Positions 1 to 7,092 are shown, counted from the first letter of the stretch. The stretch is DNA of 7,092 bases from Bacteroidales bacterium GP4 (GCA_001701065.1 DAAL01000061.1:1-7092), one strand, 5' to 3'. A program made the numbers and translations. The notes: generated from the letters alone by a model not told the origin.

Positions 1-3000
1 TATAAGAGTCCAAGGATTTCTCTACTGCATAGATGATTACATCAACTTTGTTGTCGGCATACAACTTTGCAATCTCGTTGCCGGCGCGTATGGCACGACC
101 CTCACGTTGGGTAAGGTCACTTGGGCGCCAAGGTGTGTCAAGTTCATGGACCGCAACCGCTCTCTGTTGGGCATTTACACCCGTTCCAAGCATTGATGTT
201 GAGCCGAACAAAACCCTCACATCACCGTCATTCATTGCCTGAATAACAGCCTTGCGAGACCGCTCTGTCTTGCACTCTTGGATAAACCGGATTTCATGCG
301 GTGGAATGCCGTAGTCTTCGATAAGTTTTCGCTTAATCTCCGAATACACATTCCATTCACCGGGTTTGTAAGTGCCAAGGTCGGAGAATACGAACTGTGT
401 GCCTTTTTGCGCGTCATACTTGTGATAATATTCAGCTATCATCTTGGCACAGTGAGACGCTTTGTTGTTCGGATCATCCTCATACGATGGGTCTATCATA
501 CGCATATCAAGCGACATCTTACGGGCATAGTCGGTGGCAATTAGCATCTTTGCCTTTTCCTCAGTCTCTGACAATGGAGCGCGTCCCAATATAGTAGCGT
601 CACCACTTTCGGCAAACTTCATAAGTTTCTGGATAAACTCCTCCTGCTGTGGTGTCGGCGGAATATTGTGAAGAATCTCGTTCTTCTGAGGTCTATCCAC
701 TCCGACATCCTCGGCAGTGCGGTAATCCGTTATCTCATTGTAGAAAGCCGCTAATTCCGGTACCTTGATAAAGTAACGGAAGCGCTCCTTGGCCACTATA
801 TTATTGGTGACGTTGAACTCATAGTCGGTGGTCTTCTTGGCGAAGATGGCAGCCCACGCATCGAAACAGCGAATATCCTGTCTTTCAAGTTCATTCGGAC
901 GAAGATATTTAAATAGCAGGTACAATTCGGTGAGCGAATTGGATATTGTAGTGCCACTGAGAAAAGTAGCGCCCAAATCCTTGCCGCTCCGTTCCTGAAT
1001 GGTACGGATTGCATAGAGAAGATTCAATGCTCTTTGGCTTCCCTCGGAGTTCCCAAGACCTGCCACACGGTCGTGCCGGGTGTTGAACATTAGGTTCTTG
1101 AACTGGTGCGACTCGTCAACGAAGATATGGTCAATACCCATTTGTTTGAAGTCAACAACAGTATCCTTCTGCTGCTCCATATTATATTGGAGTGTTGCAA
1201 TCTTTGCCGTCAGGTTCTCCTTCCTTTTGAGAAGACCCTTCAACATTCCTCTTGAAATGTCGTGACCCTGTTCCTTGATGACATTAAGATTTTCCTCAAC
1301 GGTATCAAGTTCAGCCTGCAAGATTTGCTGCTGAATATCCGGTGACTGCGGAATCTTACCGAATTGGTCGTGCGACATTATTACGCAGTCATAATCGTTG
1401 TTCTTGATTTGATTGAAGAACGCGACTCTATTTTCAGCCTTGAAACTCTTTTCATCGGCATAGAGGATTCTCGCATTAGGATAGGCAGTCTGATAAGTCA
1501 TGGCAATCTCAGCAACGTTGGCTTTCAGACCGATAATCATCGGTTTGTTTGCCAGACCGAGACGTTTCATCTCATGAGCTGCTATGCACATAATCAGAGT
1601 TTTGCCACAACCAACCTCGAAATCGCAAATGCCACCTCCGTTCTGTTTCAACATCCAGATACAATCTTTCTGAGAAGGATAAATAGAATGAATATCATAA
1701 CGGTCAGACAACAACTTCATGTTGAGGTCGGGGAATGTCTGATGGCTACCGTCATAGTGAGGTCGGACGTAGCAGTTGAACTTCGAGTTGTAAAGGTCAA
1801 CCAGTCTGTCCTTGAATTCCGGTGACTGAGCCTCCAACCATTCAGAAAAACCATTGCGGATTTCGTCAATCTTTGTATTGGCCAGTTGGATTGCCTCAAC
1901 ATCAGGAACTTTTATATCGTGACCGTCCTCATCCTTGCCGATGGATTTCTTGATGTCGGGAACAGTGTTGTGAAGAGCATGTTTGAGCAACGACATTCCA
2001 TCGTAAACCCTGTAATATCCTCTTACACAATACTCCTCCCAAATCTTCATATTCTTGCGACGTGCGTCACATGAATACTCGTCCATTGATGAGGAATACG
2101 CTATTTTCACATCAGTTCCGTACAAATGAGACATGTATGCCGAATATAGGCCCGTCGGGATCCACCTTTCACCGAAGTTGAAGTCCAGTTCATCAAAGGT
2201 AATCTTCCGTGGAATGGCATCCTCCAAAGCTTTCAGTGATTTCTTGGAGATGTCTATAAACGGTTCAATGCCGTCATAGCCGGGGAAATTGGCTATGCGC
2301 TTCTCCTGACTGTCAATCCAAGCCCTAATGTCATCTGATTTCTTGACAACATTTCCGGCGATGAACTTGTCGGCTATCTCATATTTCTCCACAAGGGGGT
2401 TATAGTAGATATGGCCTTCAAGCGCATCCAGCAAATCCCATTCGTATTGACCAACGATGTCGCCGGCATTCTTGTCTATGCCAAGAAGGTCCGCCATATA
2501 CTCCATATTCACCTCGCCGTATTTATTTAGCGACGCCATCAGAGCGTCCTGCGGCATTTCAACCGAGGTGATTTCATCCTGTGAGAAAGAAACCGGGTGG
2601 TCAAAGATGTCGGCCTTGACAAACATACCACCTTCGCCTCGTTCCAAAGCCAGCGCGTCACGTCCGTTGGCATCCATGAGAATGAACTTGACATTCTGTT
2701 TCTCATTGAGGTTGCCGTATTTGTCAACAAACTCATCGTAGTAGTCATTCAGATGCTGGCGCAATTCGGCACTTGCCTCATGCGTCTCAGCCTCAAAATT
2801 ATAGAGTTTTTGATAAGTTTCTGATAGAGTGACATAAAGCATGGCTCGTTTCTCCTGCTCCGGTTTGAGCGACAGGGGCGAGAATAATGCTCCATTCTTA
2901 CGAACCTCAGAAAGAAAACCGACCATTCCGTCCTGAACAACCATTGAGCCGTTGTGGTGGAAGAATTGTATATCTTCCTTGAACGGACGCGGCGACATAT

Positions 3001-5086
3001 CACGCTCAGCCACATTGGGCGCAGGTTGAGCCACTCTTGGCTTCGGAACAAAATCACCTTTTGATATTTCGATGATTGTGCCGCCTTCGGTAACGGTCTC
3101 CTTCTTGGCAGCCTCCAATGCCTCACGTTCAGCCTCCATTTCCGCAAGTTGGCGATGGGCTATGCTCATCATCGTCTCGTAGAAGCCGTTGATAGGCGGA
3201 TTGGTCTCCCAATCCAGTGAGCCGTAAAATTCCAGTTCCTTTTGTGAAAGGGGACGAAATTTCTTCTGCTGATCCAGATTTACCTTGACCGTCGGCTTTG
3301 GCTTTTCCTCCTCCTTCGGCTCTTGACGTGGCTGACGCTGCGGTTTTCCAATTGGCTCTAACTCACCAAAGAGATTGTATTGAAAAAGACGAGGGTCAGG
3401 ATTATCTTCGTAATTCACTCTGTCATCTGTCTCAACCTCTTTTGCCGGAGAACTTGGAGCCAGAGGCGGTGCAGCCGGAGATGATTTAGGCGTTTCCTCT
3501 TTCGGCTCAGGTTTTGGCTTGGGAGTATCTCGCTTGACGGTCTTCTTCATCTTAGGGTCTTCCAACTGCTCACAGATAGCAACACGGTTTCCGGCTCTTA
3601 CCAACTTGGGAAGATAAGTGTCGAGAGCATGATGTGGAAATCCGGCCAACTCGATACTGTTTTTGTCGCCGTTCATACGCCGGGTAAGGGTCAGGCCCAA
3701 TATCTCCGATGTTTTCACGGCATCAACGCCCATGCACTCATAGAAGTCGCCGACACGGAATAGAAGAATGGCATCGGGATGTTTCTTCTTCATCTCCCGG
3801 TATTGCTGCATCAACGGGGTGTCTGCAATGCGTTTGGGCTTTTCCACTTTATTTTCAGTGGACTGCCTAACAAGTTCGGGAGATGGCGGTTCCGGAGTTG
3901 GCGTAGGTGTTGGAGTCAGACCTTTATTGTTGTATCGCTCCAAGTCAAGACGCAGATGAAGGGTCTCATCAAGTGCCTTACGCATATCAGCAGCTATGCC
4001 GTCCACACCACCATCATGCTTATAGATGACAGCAGGTTTGCCATAGGGGTCAGTGCCGACTTTCGCTTCCGTACAGATAACACTCTGCGGATAAGCCGCA
4101 AAATATTTATTGTTCGGTGCTTTGGTGTCGCGGTCAACAATTGACTGGATGAAAAATTCCTCATCAGCCGACAACGCTTTCTTGTCGGTGTGCTTCTGAA
4201 GAATTATCAAATCCGAACCCGCGTCAGTTCCGGCATTGTCGGAGAAAGTGTTGTTGGGCAAACGGATTGCTCCCACCAAGTCGGCACGGCGCATCAGTTC
4301 CATGCGCACGAATGGACTTGCAGAATTCATAACCCCCTGCGAGGCAATGAAAGCAACGATACCACCTTCTCTCACTGAATCAAGTGATTTGAGAAAGAAA
4401 TAATTGTGAATAGTCTTCACCGATTGGCGATAGGCAATTTCATGACTCGTCGCATAGCGAGGGTCAGCGACTGCAAAATCGCCGAAAGGAATATTTGAAG
4501 CAGCCACATCGAAGTAACCCTCAAAATCATGGTCTATCTTCTCAAAGCCACTTATCTCGGTGGAGATAGAGGGATGAAGTGCAGATAGAATCTTGCCGGT
4601 GAGCAGATCTTTCTCGAAGGCGAGTGTCTCAGTACCGGGATAAAGCCCATTTCTGAGAAAGGAATCAACGAACGCTCCTTGTCCGGCAGAGGGTTCAAGA
4701 AATCGCTTGATTTCGATGCCGCTGTTCTTCAGCGAATCAGCAAGAGCATCAATCACCGGCGCAGGAGTGTAAAACGCAGTAAGTACCGATGCCTTCAATG
4801 AATCCATATAAGCAGCAAACTCTTTGTCATTCTTAGAGTTGTCATGGATAAGCCGTCGCAACTCAATTGTAGGCGCAAACAACTCAATGTCAGATTTGCT
4901 CCATTTGGCAGCGTCGGCCAACTCATTTGCGTCATTTAGGATGCACTTCAGCCCACCGAATCCGGCATACTTGCCCAACGCCTCACGCTCATCAGCAGTA
5001 GGCGGACGCTTCTCAACACCCAATCGAAAGACCACACGAATGGCTTCGATGTTGTCAAGCATCGTCTGTTTTCTGTAATAAGCCAT
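1..5086 (-). CDS. N6-adenine methylase / MutS-I / SNF2 helicase polyprotein (3' end outside window)
   Basis: One uninterrupted frame of 1,695 codons runs off the left edge; every anchor motif is in frame with the ATG at 5086. The N-terminus begins MAYYRKQ, and residues 42-46 read GFGGL, as in large methylase-helicase proteins of Bacteroidetes mobile elements. An N6-adenine methyltransferase domain follows: SAM-binding motif [11 protein letters not shown] (129-139) and catalytic motif NIPF (198-201), a variant of NPPF/Y. A TP repeat (391-398) leads into a MutS domain I (about 420-515). A Pro/Lys/Glu linker (about 516-600), a likely coiled coil near 650 and a middle region with ERWIPTG around W975 come next. 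The SNF2/superfamily-2 helicase shows Walker A EVGCGKT (1157-1163), DESH (1324-1327), SGTT (1377-1380), QFVFSDLGT from 1564 and QREGRAIR (1660-1667). By family it is a cytoplasmic DNA modification and translocation enzyme. Its start lies inside the DUF1896 gene, suggesting translational coupling. Relatives such as phage P1 DarB act in antirestriction; that role is inferred here. Confidence 0.95.
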   Translation of the reverse strand, partial: MAYYRKQTMLDNIEAIRVVFRLGVEKRPPTADEREALGKYAGFGGLKCILNDANELADAAKWSKSDIELFAPTIELRRLIHDNSKNDKEFAAYMDSLKASVLTAFYTPAPVIDALADSLKNSGIEIKRFLEPSAGQGAFVDSFLRNGLYPGTETLAFEKDLLTGKILSALHPSISTEISGFEKIDHDFEGYFDVAASNIPFGDFAVADPRYATSHEIAYRQSVKTIHNYFFLKSLDSVREGGIVAFIASQGVMNSASPFVRMELMRRADLVGAIRLPNNTFSDNAGTDAGSDLIILQKHTDKKALSADEEFFIQSIVDRDTKAPNNKYFAAYPQSVICTEAKVGTDPYGKPAVIYKHDGGVDGIAADMRKALDETLHLRLDLERYNNKGLTPTPTPTPEPPSPELVRQSTENKVEKPKRIADTPLMQQYREMKKKHPDAILLFRVGDFYECMGVDAVKTSEILGLTLTRRMNGDKNSIELAGFPHHALDTYLPKLVRAGNRVAICEQLEDPKMKKTVKRDTPKPKPEPKEETPKSSPAAPPLAPSSPAKEVETDDRVNYEDNPDPRLFQYNLFGELEPIGKPQRQPRQEPKEEEKPKPTVKVNLDQQKKFRPLSQKELEFYGSLDWETNPPINGFYETMMSIAHRQLAEMEAEREALEAAKKETVTEGGTIIEISKGDFVPKPRVAQPAPNVAERDMSPRPFKEDIQFFHHNGSMVVQDGMVGFLSEVRKNGALFSPLSLKPEQEKRAMLYVTLSETYQKLYNFEAETHEASAELRQHLNDYYDEFVDKYGNLNEKQNVKFILMDANGRDALALERGEGGMFVKADIFDHPVSFSQDEITSVEMPQDALMASLNKYGEVNMEYMADLLGIDKNAGDIVGQYEWDLLDALEGHIYYNPLVEKYEIADKFIAGNVVKKSDDIRAWIDSQEKRIANFPGYDGIEPFIDISKKSLKALEDAIPRKITFDELDFNFGERWIPTGLYSAYMSHLYGTDVKIAYSSSMDEYSCDARRKNMKIWEEYCVRGYYRVYDGMSLLKHALHNTVPDIKKSIGKDEDGHDIKVPDVEAIQLANTKIDEIRNGFSEWLEAQSPEFKDRLVDLYNSKFNCYVRPHYDGSHQTFPDLNMKLLSDRYDIHSIYPSQKDCIWMLKQNGGGICDFEVGCGKTLIMCIAAHEMKRLGLANKPMIIGLKANVAEIAMTYQTAYPNARILYADEKSFKAENRVAFFNQIKNNDYDCVIMSHDQFGKIPQSPDIQQQILQAELDTVEENLNVIKEQGHDISRGMLKGLLKRKENLTAKIATLQYNMEQQKDTVVDFKQMGIDHIFVDESHQFKNLMFNTRHDRVAGLGNSEGSQRALNLLYAIRTIQERSGKDLGATFLSGTTISNSLTELYLLFKYLRPNELERQDIRCFDAWAAIFAKKTTDYEFNVTNNIVAKERFRYFIKVPELAAFYNEITDYRTAEDVGVDRPQKNEILHNIPPTPQQEEFIQKLMKFAESGDATILGRAPLSETEEKAKMLIATDYARKMSLDMRMIDPSYEDDPNNKASHCAKMIAEYYHKYDAQKGTQFVFSDLGTYKPGEWNVYSEIKRKLIEDYGIPPHEIRFIQECKTERSRKAVIQAMNDGDVRVLFGSTSMLGTGVNAQQRAVAVHELDTPWRPSDLTQREGRAIRAGNEIAKLYADNKVDVIIYAVEKSLDSY
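3542..3829 (-). other. MutS domain I (mismatch-recognition) embedded in the polyprotein
   Basis: Residues about 420-515 of the polyprotein follow bacterial MutS domain I from end to end. They contain [49 protein letters not shown] and [12 protein letters not shown]. The Phe-x-Glu wedge that stacks on a mispaired base in MutS is intact as F448-Y449-E450, at positions 3745-3737. From memory, the [15 protein letters not shown] wording resembles Bacteroidetes MutS more than E. coli MutS (AGIPYHAVENYLAKL), which suggests capture from a host-type mutS gene. The MutS connector, lever/clamp and ABC ATPase domains are absent. Flanking sequence is low-complexity (TP repeats before, K/P/E-rich after), as expected for a tethered, mobile domain. 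The family assignment is firm; any mismatch-binding activity is inferred. Confidence 0.9.
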
Positions 5087-5522
5087 AGTCGTCGAGGATT
5101 TCAAAGATTTCACCTGTAAGTTCATCAAGCATGGGCTGATGAGTTTCTCTTTCGAGAAAGTCGCCATTTACCTCATATCGGTCGAGGATGTCATGCAACT
5201 TCTTCTTGGTCAGCAGGTGGATTGTAAATTCTACCCAATACTCCGGTGGAAGGTGTTGCCACAACTTATCCTCTACAATATCGTAGAGAATGTCGTATCT
5301 GGAGACATACAAACCATTGAGCAGGGTACGCATTGCCAGTTCTTGGGCAACCTGAAATGACCTACCTTCCCAGCGCAGAGAGTGGAACGTGTCGTAGGCT
5401 TCTTCCGCTCTTTCGGCTATGAACTTTTGGTTAGTGGCTTGTGGGAACTGATGCTCACGCAAATGTTGAGCGAGATAGAGCAGGTAAAAATCAAGCTCCA
5501 TCGGGTCTTTATTCTGTTTCAT
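5055..5522 (-). CDS. DUF1896-family protein
   Basis: This 155-aa protein has no assigned biochemical function. It matches DUF1896, a small mostly helical family found in Bacteroidetes mobile elements next to the methylase-helicase gene. Supporting segments are [17 protein letters not shown] near the N-terminus, [13 protein letters not shown], the signature-like [20 protein letters not shown], and [16 protein letters not shown] at the C-terminus. No signal peptide or membrane segment is visible. I chose the ATG at 5522 because its product ([17 protein letters not shown]) gives a typical family length. The frame stays open back to a TTG at 5633, but that extension would code across the terminator-like hairpin and shows no family resemblance. 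The gene's last 32 bp overlap the start of the polyprotein gene. The pairing suggests an accessory or regulatory partner of the polyprotein, which is inference. Confidence 0.85.
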   Translation of the reverse strand: MKQNKDPMELDFYLLYLAQHLREHQFPQATNQKFIAERAEEAYDTFHSLRWEGRSFQVAQELAMRTLLNGLYVSRYDILYDIVEDKLWQHLPPEYWVEFTIHLLTKKKLHDILDRYEVNGDFLERETHQPMLDELTGEIFEILDDYGLLQKTDDA

Positions 5523-5599
5523 CTTTTTGGATTTTAGTGGTTTCCCGGCAGCCTTATTCACATAAGACTGATATAGGTGTGTGATTCTCAACAGTATGT

Positions 5600-5631
5600 A
5601 AAAAGGCCACCGGGTATCCCTCCCAGTGGCC
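5600..5631 (-). terminator. Intrinsic terminator / attenuator stem
   Basis: In minus-strand RNA, GGCCACUGGG (5631-5622) pairs with CCCGGUGGCC (5614-5605) over ten pairs including one U-G wobble, with a 7-base loop, followed by five U (5604-5600). On the plus strand the wobble becomes a C-A mismatch and no T-tract follows, so minus-strand use is favoured. It lies 141 bp after the stop of the topoisomerase-like gene and 78 bp before the DUF1896 ATG. It can end the former transcript and may also sit inside the leader of the latter. Confidence 0.6.
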
Positions 5632-5638
5632 AACCACT
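5625..5638 (-). promoter_or_regulatory. Possible antiterminator hairpin
   Basis: The minus-strand transcript can form AGTGG-TTGG-CCACT, a 5-bp stem with a 4-base loop. Its 3' arm (CCACT, 5629-5625) is part of the 5' arm of the terminator-like stem at 5605-5631, so the two structures exclude each other. This is the arrangement expected of an attenuator; no leader peptide or ligand-binding fold is recognised. Confidence 0.3.
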
Positions 5639-5656
5639 AAATCCACGTCAAAAAAT
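5630..5656 (+). repeat. Left arm of an inverted repeat bracketing the topoisomerase-like gene
   Basis: This segment begins CCAACCACTAAATCCA and ends CAAAAAAT, the inverted partner of 6914-6939. It lies downstream of the topoisomerase-like gene and upstream of DUF1896, beside the terminator-like stem. I see no target-site duplication outside the arms (AGTGG on the left, TGAAA on the right), so recent transposition is not supported by that mark. Confidence 0.55.
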
Positions 5657-5677
5657 GAAACAAAAACATTATGACGT
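5645..5677. repeat. Interrupted inverted repeat in the leader before DUF1896
   Basis: ACGTCA (5645-5650) and TGACGT (5672-5677) are exact complements. Inside them AATG (5654-5657) and CATT (5667-5670) also pair, leaving a small 3-versus-1 internal loop and an A-rich apical loop. It sits just after the expected transcription start from the 5689-5696 element. It could be an operator or a leader hairpin, and it overlaps the left bracketing repeat. Confidence 0.35.
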
Positions 5678-5688
5678 TGAATCAAGTG

Positions 5689-5696
5689 CAAATTTA
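5689..5696 (-). promoter_or_regulatory. Candidate -7 element for the DUF1896-polyprotein operon
   Basis: The minus strand reads TAAATTTG, a full match to the Bacteroides -7 consensus TAnnTTTG. No TTTG is present at the usual -33 distance (TCCT is found there), so this is a half-promoter by motif. If used, transcription would start near 5682 and give a leader of about 160 nt that contains the hairpins described below. Confidence 0.3.
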
Positions 5697-5771
5697 CAAA
5701 ATTTTCGGCACACTGGAGGAATGATTCGTGTTAATATATGTATGGTTCAGGCGGTTTTGTCTGAAATTTTC

Positions 5772-6887
5772 TTATTTTTCGCTTTTAAGGCACCTCTTGC
5801 CGTTGCGTTTCTTTGCGGGTGTGAACGCATCGAGAACGCGCTTGACAATGAGGTTGTAGAGCTTCTCCTCGTCACGCGTGAGGTCGGTGGGATGCAGACC
5901 GGTGGTGACGATTCCGAAGCCGTTGAACTCGTTTTCACCGGAACGGAAGTTGTGGCGGCGAGAGAGGAAGTTGCGCTTCACCTTCTTGCCCCACTTGCTG
6001 TTGAAGCGAAGTACCTGACGGTTGCGCTTCATCAGACTCCACACTTCGTAAGGTATGGTGTTCTGCTGGGCGAAGGGATAGGATATGAGTTTCTTGGCAT
6101 AGAGCTTGAACGCCGCCTGCATGGTCTCCTCGTGTGTGAAGTTGAGTTCCGTTGCACCGGCGATAAGAAGTTGCGGCAGATTGAAGAGCGTGATACCGTC
6201 AGTGAAGTGGATGGTGTGATTGTCCAATTCAACGACCTCTCCGGCCTTCGGTGCCTCAACGCCAAGCATTGCGGCATCCTTCGCAGCCTCTCTCACAGTT
6301 ATTTCCTCGATTGTGGCTTCGCCTCGAAGTTCGGCATCCTCCTTGCAGAGTTTGACGAGCTTGTTGTAGATACCGTTGGAGCGCCAAGTCTCATACTTGT
6401 CAGGACGACGCGGACCATTCTCCACAGCCGAGATGATTTCTCGCTTGGTGAGTATGGGTAGCCACGCACGGCGAACATTTACCGGCATTGCCAGATAGTA
6501 GTAGAGTGCGAGGAAGTCGAGTTCGCTCTCTATGGAAGGCATCATGGCGTTGACGATGGTGTGACTCATCTTCCAGAGTGCCTTGACGGTTGATAGGTGC
6601 TGTTGGTCGTGGGTTGTCTTGTCGTAGCCCACAAGATTGTCGTAGTTGCGCATGGCAAAACGGAAGTTGTGGGCGAACACGAGCATGGGATCCATGTCGG
6701 AGGAGAGGACAAAGCTCTCTTTGGGCTTGAAGGTGGCCTCGATAACGCTGCCGTTTGTCCATGTCACGGCATAGCCGTTGCCGTAATAGTAGCCGTTGTG
6801 CTTTTCGGTAGCACCAATCACGGTTGCGATAGTGTCGGCGGTGAGCTGATGGTCAGTAATGACCGTTATTAAATTTTTCTTCGTCAT
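5772..6887 (-). CDS. Truncated, catalytically degenerate topoisomerase III-like protein
   Basis: This 371-aa protein is collinear with the N-terminal part of type IA topoisomerase III (TopB, usually about 650-700 aa). Residues 7-43 (ITVITDHQL...GATEKHNGYYYGNGYAVTW) match the TopB start, but the catalytic AEKPS is TDHQL, with D12 where Glu is expected. The Toprim DxDxxGE motif has no counterpart; the equivalent region reads SIESELDFLALYYYL, followed by a TopB-like RRAWLPILTKREI. Further on, LFNLPQL, AAFKLYAKKLISYP and LTRDEEKLYNLIVKRVLDAF fit the active-site domain. Tyr270 sits where the active-site tyrosine lies, but the usual Arg-Thr after YP is replaced by FAQQN. The protein ends soon after with a basic tail, so the C-terminal half is missing. 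Strand passage therefore seems unlikely; DNA binding or regulation is possible. The ATG at 6887 follows an A/T-rich leader without Shine-Dalgarno. The gene is real; its function is inferred. Confidence 0.8.
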   Translation of the reverse strand: MTKKNLITVITDHQLTADTIATVIGATEKHNGYYYGNGYAVTWTNGSVIEATFKPKESFVLSSDMDPMLVFAHNFRFAMRNYDNLVGYDKTTHDQQHLSTVKALWKMSHTIVNAMMPSIESELDFLALYYYLAMPVNVRRAWLPILTKREIISAVENGPRRPDKYETWRSNGIYNKLVKLCKEDAELRGEATIEEITVREAAKDAAMLGVEAPKAGEVVELDNHTIHFTDGITLFNLPQLLIAGATELNFTHEETMQAAFKLYAKKLISYPFAQQNTIPYEVWSLMKRNRQVLRFNSKWGKKVKRNFLSRRHNFRSGENEFNGFGIVTTGLHPTDLTRDEEKLYNLIVKRVLDAFTPAKKRNGKRCLKSEK

Positions 6888-6913
6888 AATCGTGAAGATT
6901 TTAATTGTTAGAA

Positions 6914-6939
6914 ATTTTTTGGATGGATGTAGTGGTTGG
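6914..6939 (-). repeat. Right arm of an inverted repeat bracketing the topoisomerase-like gene
   Basis: Read on the minus strand, this segment begins CCAACCACTACATCCA and ends CAAAAAAT. It matches the plus-strand segment 5630-5656 at 23 positions, with 3 mismatches and one gap. It lies in the presumed 5' leader of the topoisomerase-like gene, 26 bases before the ATG. The two arms face each other 1.26 kb apart. Confidence 0.55.
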
Positions 6940-6946
6940 TGAAAAA

Positions 6947-6974
6947 CAATGGAATATTCCGGACCATTCCAATG
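6947..6974. repeat. Imperfect inverted repeat overlapping the -7 element (operator-like)
   Basis: Arms CAATGGAAT (6947-6955) and ATTCCAATG (6966-6974) are complementary at 8 of 9 positions around a 10-base spacer. The 10-base palindrome GGAATATTCC (6951-6960) lies inside. The repeat covers most of the -7 element and the expected transcription start, where a dimeric repressor would bind. On the minus strand it is followed by TTTTTC, so a weak terminator for the upstream gene is the alternative; the stem is A/T-rich with a central mismatch. Confidence 0.4.
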
Positions 6975-7001
6975 TTATTTCAGCCTTTGAAACTCAACAA
7001 A
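6970..7001 (-). promoter_or_regulatory. Bacteroides-type promoter for the topoisomerase-like gene
   Basis: On the minus strand TTTG (7001-6998) is followed after 20 bases by TAACATTG (6977-6970). The Bacteroides primary-sigma consensus is TTTG around -33 and TAnnTTTG around -7 with about 19-21 bases between; the -7 element here matches in all but one defined base. Transcription would start near 6963, leaving a leader of about 75 nt before the ATG at 6887. The promoter begins two bases after the stop codon of the upstream gene. It is a motif match only. Confidence 0.45.
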
Positions 7002-7002
7002 G

Positions 7003-7092
7003 TCAGAGCTTCGGGCCTTTGGGCTTACGCTGCTGTTGCTGCTGGTTTTCGTCCTTCGGGGCAGTTTGACCCTTCTGGAGAGGGGCGGTGAG
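7003..7092 (-). CDS. C-terminal end of an unidentified upstream gene (partial)
   Basis: An open frame enters from the right edge and ends at TGA (7005-7003), giving 29 residues: a stretch LTAPLQKGQTAPKDE, then a run of five Gln around one Asn, then RKPKGPKL. It is hydrophilic, basic and low-complexity, as are the tails of many conjugative-element proteins. In related Bacteroidetes elements a DUF3945/DUF4099-type gene often precedes the topoisomerase, DUF1896 and methylase genes, so that is a reasonable guess, but nothing in these 29 residues identifies the family. The promoter for the next gene begins directly after, and partly at, this gene's end. Confidence 0.5.
   Translation of the reverse strand, partial: LTAPLQKGQTAPKDENQQQQQRKPKGPKL

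Noticed and set aside
1364..1825. A 153-codon plus-strand frame and several shorter ones across 1-5000
   Set aside because: All are antisense to the methylase-helicase frame, which carries recognised motifs in correct order throughout. None has family features of its own.
2749..3147. A 132-codon minus-strand frame inside the polyprotein gene
   Set aside because: It is out of frame with the polyprotein, compositionally odd (Arg/Ser-rich) and unrecognisable; it is a shadow frame.
3893..3916. Repeated GTTGG/GTAGG-like bases as a possible DNA repeat array
   Set aside because: They encode the TPTPTPTP linker of the polyprotein; four short units in a low-complexity linker need no other explanation.
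1..5086. Frameshift or broken helicase gene
   Set aside because: Positions of motifs from 5086 down to 109 all fall in the same frame, and the frame is still open at the left edge, so no disruption is visible; the missing end is a window effect.
5523..5633. Longer DUF1896 reading from a TTG at 5633
   Set aside because: The extra 37 residues would be coded through the terminator-like hairpin, resemble nothing in the family, and need a rare start; the ATG at 5522 gives the usual family length.
5577..6461. A 294-codon open frame on the plus strand
   Set aside because: It lies almost wholly antisense to the topoisomerase-like gene. Its product shows no recognisable family, and its openness follows from the codon use of the opposite strand.
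1..7092. tRNA, rRNA, CRISPR array, IS transposase, integrase or origin
   Set aside because: No cloverleaf-like segment, spaced direct repeats, transposase or recombinase motifs were seen on either strand.

Overview
The window reads as accessory DNA from a Bacteroidales bacterium, most likely part of an integrative and conjugative element. The grounds are a DUF1896-family gene directly followed by a giant N6-adenine methylase/SNF2-helicase polyprotein, the lack of Shine-Dalgarno sites, Bacteroides-type promoter motifs (TTTG and TAnnTTTG), and mid-range GC. The host lineage is inferred. No integrase, relaxase or tra gene lies in the window. All genes supported here are on the minus strand, so transcription runs from position 7092 towards 1.

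Layout in the direction of transcription: (a) 7092-7003, the last 29 codons of an unidentified gene with a Gln/Lys/Pro-rich tail. (b) 7002-6888, an intergenic region with a good Bacteroides-type promoter whose -7 element is overlapped by an inverted repeat. (c) 6887-5772, a 371-aa protein that aligns by eye with the first part of topoisomerase III but has lost the Toprim acidic residues and the Arg/Thr next to the active-site Tyr, and stops early. (d) 5771-5523, a leader or intergenic region with a candidate -7 element, a 10-bp GC-rich stem with a U-tract, and a competing small hairpin, together resembling an attenuator. (e) 5522-5055, a DUF1896-family protein. (f) 5086-1, overlapping (e) by 32 bp, the N-terminal 1,695 codons of the methylase-helicase polyprotein, which continues past the left edge.

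The most striking point is inside the polyprotein. Between the methylase and the helicase, residues about 420-515 form a near-canonical MutS domain I, the mismatch-recognition domain, including its Phe-x-Glu wedge (F448, E450). Low-complexity Pro/Lys/Glu linkers flank it, and no other part of MutS is present. Methylase, mismatch sensor and SNF2 motor are thus joined in one chain. By analogy with phage P1 DarB (methylase-helicase, antirestriction), I infer a role in protecting or processing incoming DNA.

The second unusual point is a pair of imperfect inverted repeats (23 matches, 3 mismatches, 1 gap) that closely bracket the topoisomerase-like gene. They could be remnants of a mobile cassette, an invertible segment, or complementary 5' and 3' ends of one transcript that interact with the attenuator.
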